Assembly (NCBI GenBank): GCA_033809355.1
Contig: JAPXLV010000033.1
Coordinates: forward strand, 1 to 31,409
Length of the DNA: 31,409 nucleotides
Direction of reading: 5' to 3'
Source: T3Sed10-213 sp012519365
GTDB taxonomy: Bacteria > Planctomycetota > Phycisphaerae > Sedimentisphaerales > Anaerohalosphaeraceae
Positions 15,530-25,300 of this stretch are shown here, piece by piece. The notes beneath the pieces were generated by a model. It worked only from the letters and a program-made list of their open reading frames with translations, was not told the origin of the DNA and searched no databases. Position numbers and translations under genes: made by a program. Each line of letters begins with the position of its first letter. Position 1 is the stretch's first letter.

Positions 15530-17632
15530 ATGAGAGAGATAAGAATCATTTTCATGTCCATTGCTGCGGCTCTGATAGTCAGCGGCGCGGGGTCTTTTGT
15601 TCACGGGGAACTGGTGGTGCACTACCCCTTTGATGACGGGACTGCGATGGATATCTCCGGCAATGGCAATCACGGTAATATTGTTGGGAATGTCGCCATG
15701 GCATTCGATTCTGAACGCGGGAACGTGATGTATTTTCCGGGAGGAAACAACCACTATATTCGCGTGCCGGCAAGTCCCAGTCTGAACGCCGTAGCGGCGT
15801 CTTATACCATGGCGGTATGGCTGAAGCGGCCTGCCGATACAATGGGGCAGCTTCTCGAAAAAGGCGGTACCGGCGGCAGCGCGTGGTATGAGCCGCCGTG
15901 GGGCGTCCGTCTGGAGAGCGACGGTCTGCTGCGTTTGAACTGGGGCAATACCGCCTGGTACACGAATTCGTCGATTCCGCTTCAAACCTGGACCCATGTG
16001 GCAATAGTCTTTGACGCTTCTCTTCCGTCGAACCAGCGAAAGGTGTACATTGACGGCGTGTTGGATGCAGAAAGTGACTGGGCTGCCGCAAGTACGAACA
16101 CCTATGATCTGTTCATTGGTACGGACTGGTATAACGGTGTTTCGCGATGGGGTCTCAACGCGTATTTGAGTGATCTTCGGATTTTCAATACAGCCCTCTC
16201 TGAAACCGATATTATCACACTGATGACCGGCATGGGCGTTACCGATATTGAACCGCCTAACGGTGCGATTCGTGTACCGGTGGATCAGGTGCTTTCGTGG
16301 AATCCGCCGGCTGTTGAGGATCCGAATTTCGTGATAACGGGGTATGATGTTTATTTTGATCCGAATCGGGTCAAAGTGGCCGAAGGAGACAGCACTGTGA
16401 AAGTGGCCTCCAACCAACCCGAAACGACGTATGATCCGGGGGTGCTGGACTATGTCAAAACCTATTACTGGCGCGTGGATGTGATCGGTCAATATGATTA
16501 TTTGCCCGATCCGAATATCTTCCCGGGTGCGGTGTTTTCTTTTACGACAATGTCGTTGGCGCCGGAAATTATCAGTCAGCCGGTCGATCAGGTGCGCGGC
16601 CCGGCCAACGGCAAGCCGGATGCGGTGCTGGCCGTTGAGGCGCTGAATGCAACCCATTATCAATGGTACAAGGACGACGCACCGATTGCCGGCGCAACGG
16701 AGCCGACGCTGACGATTATCGGCGTTCAGCCCAGCGACGAGGGGCAATACTACTGCGTTGTGTCCAATATCGACAGCCCTACCGAAATCCGATCTAATAC
16801 GGTTTGGATTGAATATGCCCGTTTAACCAGCCGGTGGGATTTTGAACAGACCCTGACGGACTCGATAGGCGGCTATGACGGGCTTTATTTTGATCCGAAC
16901 GAGTCGCCGGGCGTGTTTTCGACCGACAGCTGGTCGGGCGATTATGCCGTTCAGTTTGAGGGTGATAACGAGTGGGTGGAGCTGCCTGCAGCAGCGCTGC
17001 CGAGAGCCGGCACCGAGATGACATTTGCCTTCTGGGCCAAGAACTTTACCCCGTCGGTGGGTACGACGACGCTGTACGCCAGTGCCGATGCCGCCCCGGG
17101 GGACCGTCTGATCAACATCCATACTCCCTGGAGCAACAACAACGCGTATCTGGATGTGTCCAATCCAGACGCGGGGGGAAGTTATGATCGGGTTTCCGCC
17201 GGCAGTGCGGTCGATCTTGCCGCCGAGCCTTACTGGATTTACTGGGTCTTCACCAAAGACACAGAAACCGGCGTGATGCGGATTTACCGGAATGGCCAGC
17301 GGGTCGGTCAGTCCACCGGCCAGTTACGACGTTACTATGGGGCCGACCGATTCTTCCTGGGTGCCAATCGTAATGCCGATAATGAGTTCGGTCAGTTCTT
17401 CAACGGGCTGATTGATGACCTGAGGATCTATAACTACGCGATGAATGAGCTTGAAACAGCGTATTTGTATTATGATATGACCGGTGAAAAAGTATGCGTC
17501 GATCCGGCCGATCCTGTATTGGCGGCCTATGATTTCAATGGCAACTGCAAGATTGATCTGGGGGATGTTGCCGAACTTGCCGGCCAGTGGCTGACTTGCC
17601 AGCGGGTACCGGATTGTATCGAACGTCCCTGA
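15530..17632 (+). CDS. secreted double-LamG/Ig-like protein with C-terminal half-dockerin
   Basis: Secreted 700-residue binding protein. A GGAGG site (15518-15522) lies 7 nt before the ATG, and a signal peptide ends near FVHG. Domains are LamG 1 (about 30-235; VVHYPFDDG, DISGNGNHGN, VYIDGVLD, LSDLRIFNTAL), a fibronectin-like module (about 236-345; LSWNPP, YDVYFDPN, YYWRVDV, VFSFTT), an Ig-like domain (346-430; QWYKDDAPIAGA, DEGQYYCVVSN), LamG 2 (about 433-650; WDFEQTLTDS, LIDDLRIYNYAM), and a 45-residue C-terminal module with one EF-hand/dockerin loop (DFNGNC...DLGDVAELAGQWL) ending VPDCIERP. It is the first of three tandem paralogues downstream of the sigma/FecR pair. It has no recognised catalytic site, so a binding or scaffold role is inferred. 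Confidence 0.85.
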   Translation: MREIRIIFMSIAAALIVSGAGSFVHGELVVHYPFDDGTAMDISGNGNHGNIVGNVAMAFDSERGNVMYFPGGNNHYIRVPASPSLNAVAASYTMAVWLKRPADTMGQLLEKGGTGGSAWYEPPWGVRLESDGLLRLNWGNTAWYTNSSIPLQTWTHVAIVFDASLPSNQRKVYIDGVLDAESDWAAASTNTYDLFIGTDWYNGVSRWGLNAYLSDLRIFNTALSETDIITLMTGMGVTDIEPPNGAIRVPVDQVLSWNPPAVEDPNFVITGYDVYFDPNRVKVAEGDSTVKVASNQPETTYDPGVLDYVKTYYWRVDVIGQYDYLPDPNIFPGAVFSFTTMSLAPEIISQPVDQVRGPANGKPDAVLAVEALNATHYQWYKDDAPIAGATEPTLTIIGVQPSDEGQYYCVVSNIDSPTEIRSNTVWIEYARLTSRWDFEQTLTDSIGGYDGLYFDPNESPGVFSTDSWSGDYAVQFEGDNEWVELPAAALPRAGTEMTFAFWAKNFTPSVGTTTLYASADAAPGDRLINIHTPWSNNNAYLDVSNPDAGGSYDRVSAGSAVDLAAEPYWIYWVFTKDTETGVMRIYRNGQRVGQSTGQLRRYYGADRFFLGANRNADNEFGQFFNGLIDDLRIYNYAMNELETAYLYYDMTGEKVCVDPADPVLAAYDFNGNCKIDLGDVAELAGQWLTCQRVPDCIERP

Positions 17633-17693
17633 GACGTTTCAGATTGCATCGTTCAAAAATAAAAGACGTTTAACGTTTGTTCGAAAGGGGATC

Positions 17694-19922
17694 ATGATGA
17701 AACGAGTAACAGGTAACATCTGGATACTGATAATGGTTCTGGTGACGGGAATTGCCGATGTACAAGCGGGCCTTTCTTTTATCGATGATTTTGAGAATCG
17801 TACCGACCATATTCACAATACGCCTACGGCCGCCGGCGGCGGAGTATGGAGTACGACCAGCGGAGCAAGCGGCAACGTGCTTCTTGAAACGAACAGCGGC
17901 AGTACGGTGGTGCGTTTTATGGCCACCACTGCCGGAGACGGTCGCGGCTTTGGATTTGCCGACATCGACAATCCGATTGAGAACACGGAAAAAGGGATTC
18001 TGTTCTTCCGATTCTCGGTCCGTTCCGAGGGTAACGCGGCAGACACGTATTTGGGGATTCACGCCTTGAGCGGAACGACGCCGTTCGGAGCCTCCGCTCA
18101 CCGGGCGAGTCCGCAAAATTATATCGTCGCCGGATTTCGCCTTATCAATGGCGAAGGAAGCCTGGTCAATGTGGTGAACACAAGAGACTCCGATTCGGTT
18201 TTTTTGGCCGGTTTGACACGGGGGCGGTGGTATAATTGCTGGATAGAAGCGGACAATACAGCCGATACGTTTAATCTGTTTATCAGCGAAGCGGATGGTC
18301 CGGCCGGGCCGGCGACCCTTCCGACATCTGCCGACAAAGTGGGCGATACCATCCCCTTTGGTGTTGCGACGGATGATCCGCTGACCGGTGCGTTTTTCTG
18401 TTCTCCCAGCATCGGATCGACCAGCAGGTCAACGACGCAGTCGGCACGCGTGTTCATTGATGAGGTGTATTGGGATGGCGACAGGGGACTCAGTTCGCTT
18501 ATCGCACAGAATCCTGATCCGGCGAACAATGCCGTTGGTGTGGCGCCGGAAGCGATCCTGTCGTGGGAAGCGCCGGACGATGAAAGCATCGGGCAGATAC
18601 TGTGGTATGATGTGTATATGGATCCCAATAAGACAAAAGTGGCGACGGCGGATCCGGCCGCTTTACGAAGCGCTGCTCAGACCGAAACCGCTTATGATCC
18701 GGTGCCGGATATGCTGTTTGACAGCCGGTACTTCTGGCGGGTGGATACGATGGTGATTTTTGCGGCCGATCCCAACCAGGATAGGGTGGTCTGTGAAGGT
18801 GATGTCTGGTCGTTTACCACCAAGACGCCAGCCCCTGAAATTGTCGGCCAGCCTGAGGATGTGTTTGTCAGGCCGGGGGAAACGGTGGTCTTTGTGGTGG
18901 ACGTCAGCAGCCCTTATGCGCCGGCATCTTATCAATGGTATGCGTCAACCGACCGCGCCAACAATACGCCGGCCGATGATGTGCTGCTTGCCGGGGCCAC
19001 GTCGGAGACGCTGATGCTTTTGGATGTGTCGGCCGCTGACGAGCAGTTTTATTACTGCGAAGTTTCCAATGTGTATAATGGCAAGACCTATACGGTCTAT
19101 TCCGATGCGGCGGCGCTGGGCGTCAAACGTAAAGTCGCCCATTGGACACTCGATGAACTCGTCGATGGGAAATATGCCGACAGCAGCGGCCAGGGCCATC
19201 ATGCCGATCCGAACGGCGTGCCGGTCTTTATTCCCGGCGTCAATCCGGCGTTGACCGGCAGCGGGGTCGTTGTCGATCCGTCCAACGGCTGGGCACATGC
19301 CGGCACGTGGGATCCATCGCTGTTTTCCGGCCAGTTGACGATTTCGCTGTGGGTCAAATGGGCCGGCCAGACCACCCCCTACAGTTACCAGGGATTGATC
19401 GGCAAGCGCAATGTCTATGCCAGTGATATGCGGTGGCAGTTGGAGATCGGAAACAACGAAGCCAGTCTGCTGACTTTCAAGAGCAATATCAACGGCATCA
19501 CCGGCCCGATTTTGCCGGTCGATGAATGGGAGCAGGTGGTTGTTACCTATGACGGTCTTACCGCGACGATGTACCGTAACGGCACGCCGGCAGTCAGCGG
19601 CCCGGTTACGCTCAATGACGGGTTTAACGCCACTATGATGCTTGGGGCCGTCGGTTGGGATCCGGCATTGCCGACGCCGACGGCAATTCTCAACGGCGCG
19701 TTGGATGACATTGCGATTTTCAACTATGCTCTGGATCCGATAACAGTGGCCTATTCTTATACGGACATCACCGGCGGAACGGCTTGTGTAAATCCGGATG
19801 ATCCTGTCTTGCAGCGGTATGATCTGGACGGTGATTGTCAGGTGGGCCTTGGGGATCTGGTGATGTTAGTTGAGCACTGGCTGACCGGGCAATTGGTGCC
19901 GGACGTGATTGAACGGCCGTAA
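17694..19922 (+). CDS. secreted LamG/Ig-like protein with C-terminal half-dockerin
   Basis: Second tandem paralogue (742 aa), 61 bases after the previous gene. GGGG (17687-17690) precedes tandem ATGs at 17694 and 17697; spacing slightly favours the second, and the product differs by one Met. A signal peptide ends near DVQA. The N-terminal domain (about 25-265) is a different beta-sandwich from LamG 1 of its neighbour and closely resembles the next gene's (NPIENTEKGILFFRFSV; RVFIDEVYWDGD). Then come a fibronectin-like module (LSWEAPDD, YDVYMDPN, YFWRVDTM, VWSFTT), an Ig-like domain (QWYAS, DEQFYYCEVSN), a LamG domain (about 485-700; VAHWTLDE, LDDIAIFNYALD), and the 45-residue tail (YDLDGDC...LGDLVMLVEHWL...VPDVIERP). 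The role is probably glycan or surface binding. Confidence 0.85.
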   Translation: MMKRVTGNIWILIMVLVTGIADVQAGLSFIDDFENRTDHIHNTPTAAGGGVWSTTSGASGNVLLETNSGSTVVRFMATTAGDGRGFGFADIDNPIENTEKGILFFRFSVRSEGNAADTYLGIHALSGTTPFGASAHRASPQNYIVAGFRLINGEGSLVNVVNTRDSDSVFLAGLTRGRWYNCWIEADNTADTFNLFISEADGPAGPATLPTSADKVGDTIPFGVATDDPLTGAFFCSPSIGSTSRSTTQSARVFIDEVYWDGDRGLSSLIAQNPDPANNAVGVAPEAILSWEAPDDESIGQILWYDVYMDPNKTKVATADPAALRSAAQTETAYDPVPDMLFDSRYFWRVDTMVIFAADPNQDRVVCEGDVWSFTTKTPAPEIVGQPEDVFVRPGETVVFVVDVSSPYAPASYQWYASTDRANNTPADDVLLAGATSETLMLLDVSAADEQFYYCEVSNVYNGKTYTVYSDAAALGVKRKVAHWTLDELVDGKYADSSGQGHHADPNGVPVFIPGVNPALTGSGVVVDPSNGWAHAGTWDPSLFSGQLTISLWVKWAGQTTPYSYQGLIGKRNVYASDMRWQLEIGNNEASLLTFKSNINGITGPILPVDEWEQVVVTYDGLTATMYRNGTPAVSGPVTLNDGFNATMMLGAVGWDPALPTPTAILNGALDDIAIFNYALDPITVAYSYTDITGGTACVNPDDPVLQRYDLDGDCQVGLGDLVMLVEHWLTGQLVPDVIERP

Positions 19923-19993
19923 AATGATCGTGTTGTACAGAGGAGATATCACTGAGGCGATGTGCTTCGGTTGTGTGAAATGGAGAGAGTGCT

Positions 19994-22192
19994 ATGCGAA
20001 ATAAAATCAAATACACAGGATATGGGCTGTTTTTTTTGGCAATGATGGCGGTCAGTGTGGCTGAGTTTTTGCCGGTCGAGGATTTCAGTGACAAACAAGA
20101 GGCGGCCACCATTGATGGAACAATTCCAAACGGGATGCTGGGCGGCTTTTGGGATACCGAATACGAAAATACCGGAAACATTACCACCAGGACCGAGGAC
20201 GGCAGCATGACACTTCGGCTCATGGCACACAGTTCAGGCACTCTGTATCGGGGAGGCGGCATATCGAATTTGAGCAATCCGATCGAGAACATGGAAACAG
20301 GCGTTTTGTTTTTCCGGTTCAAGGTTGCCTCCGGAACTGCTCCGCTGCGGGATTATATGGGGATGCACGTGTGGACCAATGCCGATTTTCTGACGACGGC
20401 GACGTGTCGTGCCGCCTATGTCAATGCCGGATTCGGCCTGTTCTGCCCCGAAGGGAGCCCGACCTTTGAGGTTACAACGACGGACGGGGCAATGGTTTTG
20501 AAGTCGGGTCTTGAGCGGAATCAGTGGTATAATGTCTGGATAGTTGCCGACAATGCGATAGATGCGTTTTCTCTTTTTATCCATCCGGCTGCAGGACCCG
20601 GTCTTGATGTACAATTGCCGGAGCCTTCTGATGCAGCCGGAGAAGGGATCCCATTCGGTACACCGACCGATCAGCCGCTTGTCGGCGCGCTATTTCTCAA
20701 ACCCGCTGATGTGCCTGGGATTGTCTCGGCGACCGTGTTTATTGATGATATTTACTGGGACGGTGATGATGGGCTTGAACTCAAAACAAAAGCCGCTCGA
20801 AATCCCGTTCCTGCGCATCGACAAACGCAGGTTCCGCTGGACCAGGTGCTGTCGTGGGAGGCGCCGAATGACCCGAATATCGCTGCGGTTCTCGGCTATG
20901 ACGTGTATCTGGACCCCAATGAGCAAAATGTTGCAATCGGCGAACCGTCTGCTCTGGTCAGTGCCGGGCGGACGGTTACCTATTATAAGCCGCTTAATTT
21001 TGCCTTTGATACCGAATACTTCTGGCGTGTCGAAACGACCGTTCAGATGGATGATCCAAATCAGACGATATGGGTATCGCCGGGTGCAGTGTGGAGTTTT
21101 ACGACGATGACGGCCTTGCCGGTCATTACCCAACAACCTGTGAATGTGATCGCCGCGATTGGCCAAAGTGCAACGTTTTCGGTGAAGGTTGAAAGTGTCA
21201 AGCCGGTCTCTTATCAGTGGTACAAATCCGCCGATCGCGCCAATGATACCTATGAGGACGATGCGGCGGTGCCGGGTGCTGATGGGCCGACTCTGAGTCT
21301 GACCGAGGTGTCGGTTGATGACGAAGGATTTTATTATTGCAAGGTGTCCAATCCCTCTGCGGCATATTCTGAGGTTGCGTCACTGGGGATTAAGCGCAAA
21401 CTGGCACACTGGACACTGAACAAGAGCGACTATGATGCCGTTAATGAGCTTTATCTCGACACAGCGGGCGGGTATCACGCTGCTGTTGCGGTTGCCGGTA
21501 GTGTACCGGTATTTGTAGAGGGAGCGGCCGCTGCGGTTTCTGAAGGGGCGGTTGCTTTTGATCCGAATACCCGCGGCGTAGTCAGCGTGCTGAATCCATC
21601 GGAGTTTACCGAGCAGATGACGCTCAGTGCCTGGGTCAAGTGGGACGGCAGCCCGCTGGGCGAATTCGGCAATATTATTCTGCAAAAAGGCCCTGCCTGG
21701 GAGACCCTGATGTGGACGTGGAAACTGCGTCAAACCGGCGACGGTCGGGCCGGCGTGAGGTTTTATAACAATTTCGGGTATTCCGCTCAAACGGACAATT
21801 TGATTGAAAAAGACGTATGGTCCCATGTCTGCGTAACATGGGACGGTCTTGCCGCTCGCGTGTACATTAACGGGATATTGGCTGCGGCCGATATGACCGG
21901 CGAACTGGGGCCTGATACACGGGGCGATCTGTTGATTACAGGTGCCGACGATTTCCCCGGGGCGCTTGATGAAGTGCGAATTTACAATACGGCCTTTGAT
22001 CCGGTGGAAGTGGCGTATTTGTATGTTGATGTCAGCGGTGTGTCGGTGTGTCTGAATCCGAACGACCCGGTTCTTCAGGTTTATGACTTCAATAATGACT
22101 GTGTGGTAAATTTGTCGGACGTTGCGGAAATGGCATCGCACTGGATGGAGTGTTATCAGGTGCCTGACTGCATTGAACGACCGACTTTGTAA
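19994..22192 (+). CDS. secreted LamG/Ig-like protein with C-terminal half-dockerin
   Basis: Third tandem paralogue (732 aa), 71 bases after the second, with GGAGAG 6 nt before the ATG. A signal/anchor sequence covers residues about 8-24. The N-terminal beta-sandwich (about 25-260) matches the previous gene's (NPIENMETGVLFFRFKV; TVFIDDIYWDGDDG). It is followed by a fibronectin-like module (LSWEAPNDPN, YDVYLDPNEQNVA, YFWRVETT, VWSFTT), an Ig-like domain (QWYKSADRAND, DEGFYYCKVSN), a LamG domain (about 480-690; LAHWTLNKSD, ALDEVRIYNTAFD), and the tail module (YDFNNDC...LSDVAEMASHWM...VPDCIERP plus Thr-Leu). It is clearly a duplicate of the gene before it and then diverged. No catalytic function is visible. 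A hairpin downstream may end this transcription unit. Confidence 0.85.
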   Translation: MRNKIKYTGYGLFFLAMMAVSVAEFLPVEDFSDKQEAATIDGTIPNGMLGGFWDTEYENTGNITTRTEDGSMTLRLMAHSSGTLYRGGGISNLSNPIENMETGVLFFRFKVASGTAPLRDYMGMHVWTNADFLTTATCRAAYVNAGFGLFCPEGSPTFEVTTTDGAMVLKSGLERNQWYNVWIVADNAIDAFSLFIHPAAGPGLDVQLPEPSDAAGEGIPFGTPTDQPLVGALFLKPADVPGIVSATVFIDDIYWDGDDGLELKTKAARNPVPAHRQTQVPLDQVLSWEAPNDPNIAAVLGYDVYLDPNEQNVAIGEPSALVSAGRTVTYYKPLNFAFDTEYFWRVETTVQMDDPNQTIWVSPGAVWSFTTMTALPVITQQPVNVIAAIGQSATFSVKVESVKPVSYQWYKSADRANDTYEDDAAVPGADGPTLSLTEVSVDDEGFYYCKVSNPSAAYSEVASLGIKRKLAHWTLNKSDYDAVNELYLDTAGGYHAAVAVAGSVPVFVEGAAAAVSEGAVAFDPNTRGVVSVLNPSEFTEQMTLSAWVKWDGSPLGEFGNIILQKGPAWETLMWTWKLRQTGDGRAGVRFYNNFGYSAQTDNLIEKDVWSHVCVTWDGLAARVYINGILAAADMTGELGPDTRGDLLITGADDFPGALDEVRIYNTAFDPVEVAYLYVDVSGVSVCLNPNDPVLQVYDFNNDCVVNLSDVAEMASHWMECYQVPDCIERPTL

Positions 22193-22209
22193 TGGTATCG
22201 GAATGGTGT

Positions 22210-22256
22210 AAGTCTGCGCGGGGCGGCTGTTGATTGTTGAGGCCGTCCCGCGACTT
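22210..22256 (+). terminator. hairpin between the LamG cluster and the CAZyme operon
   Basis: Arms at 22210-22228 and 22241-22256 form 16 base pairs: AAGT/ACTT, then CGCGGG/CCCGCG, then six more pairs with two G-U wobbles. There is a 3-nt bulge (22214-22216) and a 12-nt loop. No T-run follows, so it is either a weak or factor-assisted terminator or an RNA-processing/stability element. Confidence 0.35.
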
Positions 22257-22325
22257 GTAATGGGCTGCGAACGAAAACAGGGTCCAGCAATCGTACTCTA
22301 ATGAAAATTCAACGATGGGGGTATC

Positions 22326-25300
22326 ATGGGTTACCTGTCGGCATACAGACGGAAACACCGTTACTTTTTTCAAGAAAGCCTGTTCTTGAGTGGTATGTTG
22401 TATTTGGTCAGTGGCACGCTTGCTTTTGGCGTTCAGAGCCGATTGGCTTATCTCGGTGATGACGGGATCCTGACGTACGGTCTTTACGCCAATGAGGGCG
22501 AAACAGCAGTTGTCAATCGGCTTGCGGAATTTTCTGTGTGCGGCTACAGAGGCGGCGGTGTTGCCATTGCGGATGTACCGGTAAGCGTAACCGTCCGGCC
22601 GCAGTCCGGCGACGATACCAAGCAGATTCAAAACGCCATCGATACTGTCTCGTCCTATCCGCCCGACGCCGACGGCTTTCGGGGGGCGGTGCTGCTTAAG
22701 GCAGGACGCTATCAGGTTTCCTCATCGCTGCGCATTGGGTCGAGCGGAGTGGTGCTGCGCGGCGAAGGACAGGATAGTCTGGGGACGGTGCTGGAGGCCG
22801 TTACGCCGTCAGACTATGATGTTATTGTTCTCGGCAGCGGAAGCGGCAGTTACGGCGTGCAAAGCGGTACAATACGTGCCATTACCACGGCGTATGTCCC
22901 TGCCGGGGCGATTCAATTCGAGGTGGACAATGCGGCCGGTTACTCGGTGGGCGAATTCATTATTGTTCAGCGCACACCCAATCAATTCTGGATTGATGAC
23001 CTGGCGATGGGACAGTGGGGCTGGACGCCGAGCGGATATAACGTGGAGTATGAGCGGCATATTGCAGCAATTTTGGGCAATACGGTCACGGTCGATGCAC
23101 CGCTGGTTGACGTCATTCAGGACAAGTACGGGGGCGGACGGATTTACAAGCCGACAATGATTTCTCGTATCCGTCAAAGTGGTGTCGAAAATCTGCGTAT
23201 TGAGTCGTGTTACAATGGACAGACCGACGAGGAGCATCCCTGGAACGCGGTGCGGGTGCGTTATGCCGAGGATTGCTGGGTGCGCGGCATAACGGCCCAG
23301 TATTTTGCTTATTCCTGCGTCAACGTGTCCGCTTATGCAAGACGTGTTACCATTGAGGATTGTGCCTTCCTCGATCCGAAGTCTCTTATTACCGGCGGTC
23401 GCCGCTATTCGTTTAACCTTGAAAGCACGGCCACACGCATTCTTTTTCAGCGTTGCTATTCGCAGGAGTCTCGCCATGATTTTGTGCTGGGCTCCAAGAC
23501 ACGCGGTCCCAACACCTTTGTGGATTGTTATGCAGATCGGTCTTTTGCCGACAGTGGACCGCATCATCGATGGTCCACCGGAGCCTTGTTTGATAATGTC
23601 TATTCGAGTAATACGCTGGCGGTGGAAAACCGCCAAAGCAGCGGTTCCGGGCATGGGTGGTCGGGCGCTCAAATAGTATTCTGGAACTGTCAGGCGACGA
23701 ATCAGAAGTGTGATGCTCCCAAAGGGGCGATGAATTTTGCCATTGGTTCTCGCGCGAATAAACGTGAAGGCTCGTGGGCGCCCGAGGAACCGTTTGGCTG
23801 GTGGGAACATCAATGGCAGGTGGTTACCCCCCGCAGTCTCTATTTTCAGCAGTTGGCCGATCGGCGAGGGGAGGCGGCGGTCGATGCGGTTGCCTTGCCC
23901 GCACAGAGAGAAGGACGTATTTGGGATGCCTTGTCGGCCTGGAAGGGGGAAGATCGCTTTCAGCCTTGTCCGCTAAGAGACGAGCCCAAAGATCAGCCGC
24001 TGGTTATCGGGGCATCCGTCATCTTTGAAGTTGTTCCGCAGCCGAACGCTGCTATCGTCGAATACCAATGGTATGAGGTATTCGACTCGGACTACATCAG
24101 GATCGGGGACAATGGTCCGCTGCTGATTTTGTCGAATGCCCAGGCCTCTGACTTCGGACGGACGTTTTTCTGTCGTGTGGTAACCGACAAAGGGCCCTAC
24201 TGGTCGGAGAGGGCGAAAATCGTGAATGCGGCCGGTCCAACCAATATCGCGTTGGGCCAGCCTGCACGTACCAGCAGTGTGTACGGCAGCAGTTATACCG
24301 CCGACAAGGCCGTGGATGGACAGGCCGCTACCTTTTGGAATTCTGCGGCGTCGGATGATTATCCCTGGTGGGTGGTTGATACTCAGCAGCCGTATTCTAT
24401 TGCTGTCGTACGTTTTATCAATAGGGCAACAGCGACGGCGTCGCTGCTGGCGCGGTTGAGCGATCTGCAGGTTGAAGTGCTGGACGGGCCATGGCCGGAA
24501 TGCGAGGTGATTTTTACGTCTGCCTTGATCAATCCGGGCAATGTGATGAACATCCAGAACGAAGGCCCCAACGGACAGTTGACCTGTCCTCTGCCCCCAT
24601 TGACAACCGGCCGTTATGTACGCGTGTCCAAGCTGACAGGGCCGGGGCAAAGTTACTCGGATACCCAGACCAATATCGCCGAGATTCAGGTTTTCGCCGC
24701 GGCATCTATCCCGCCGGCACCCGAGCAGCTGACGGCTCAGCCGGACGATGGGAAGATCACGCTGAACTGGCAGAATATCGACGATGCAGATATTTGCGGG
24801 TATGTAGTCTATCGTTCCACCACACAAGGCGGGGGCTATAGACGTATTGCCGAGGCCCTGACTGAATGTGTTTATAGGGATGAAAGCGAATTGGATATAA
24901 ACAAGCGTTATTATTATTGCGTTCGAGCAGAAAACACCGCGGGGCAGTTGTCGAATTTTTCCAATGAGGCAGCCGCGCGGCCGCAGTTTTCTCCCGCTGC
25001 CCCGAGGGGAATTGGGGCCGCCGGCAGCGACGGCGTTGTATACCTTGTCTGGCAGCCCGCTACCCAGCCGGATTTTTTGCACTACACGGTGTATCGCAGC
25101 CGTTTCGCCGATAGCGGTTTTCTTCCGATTGTCGAAGGGGTGACAGGGTGTGAGTACCTGGACGAGAGCGTCGAAAACGGTAAAACGTATTATTATACGC
25201 TTACCATTACGAATGAGGAGGGAACCGAATCGGCATTTTGTGAACCGACAGCGGTGATTCCGAGCGTCTGGGCCAATTTCCCGGAAAATGCGGCATTGCA

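Noticed and set aside
15380..16747. 455-codon open frame antisense to the FecR end and first LamG gene
   Set aside because: Spans the intergenic gap and two real genes on the opposite strand with no recognisable domains; a shadow frame.
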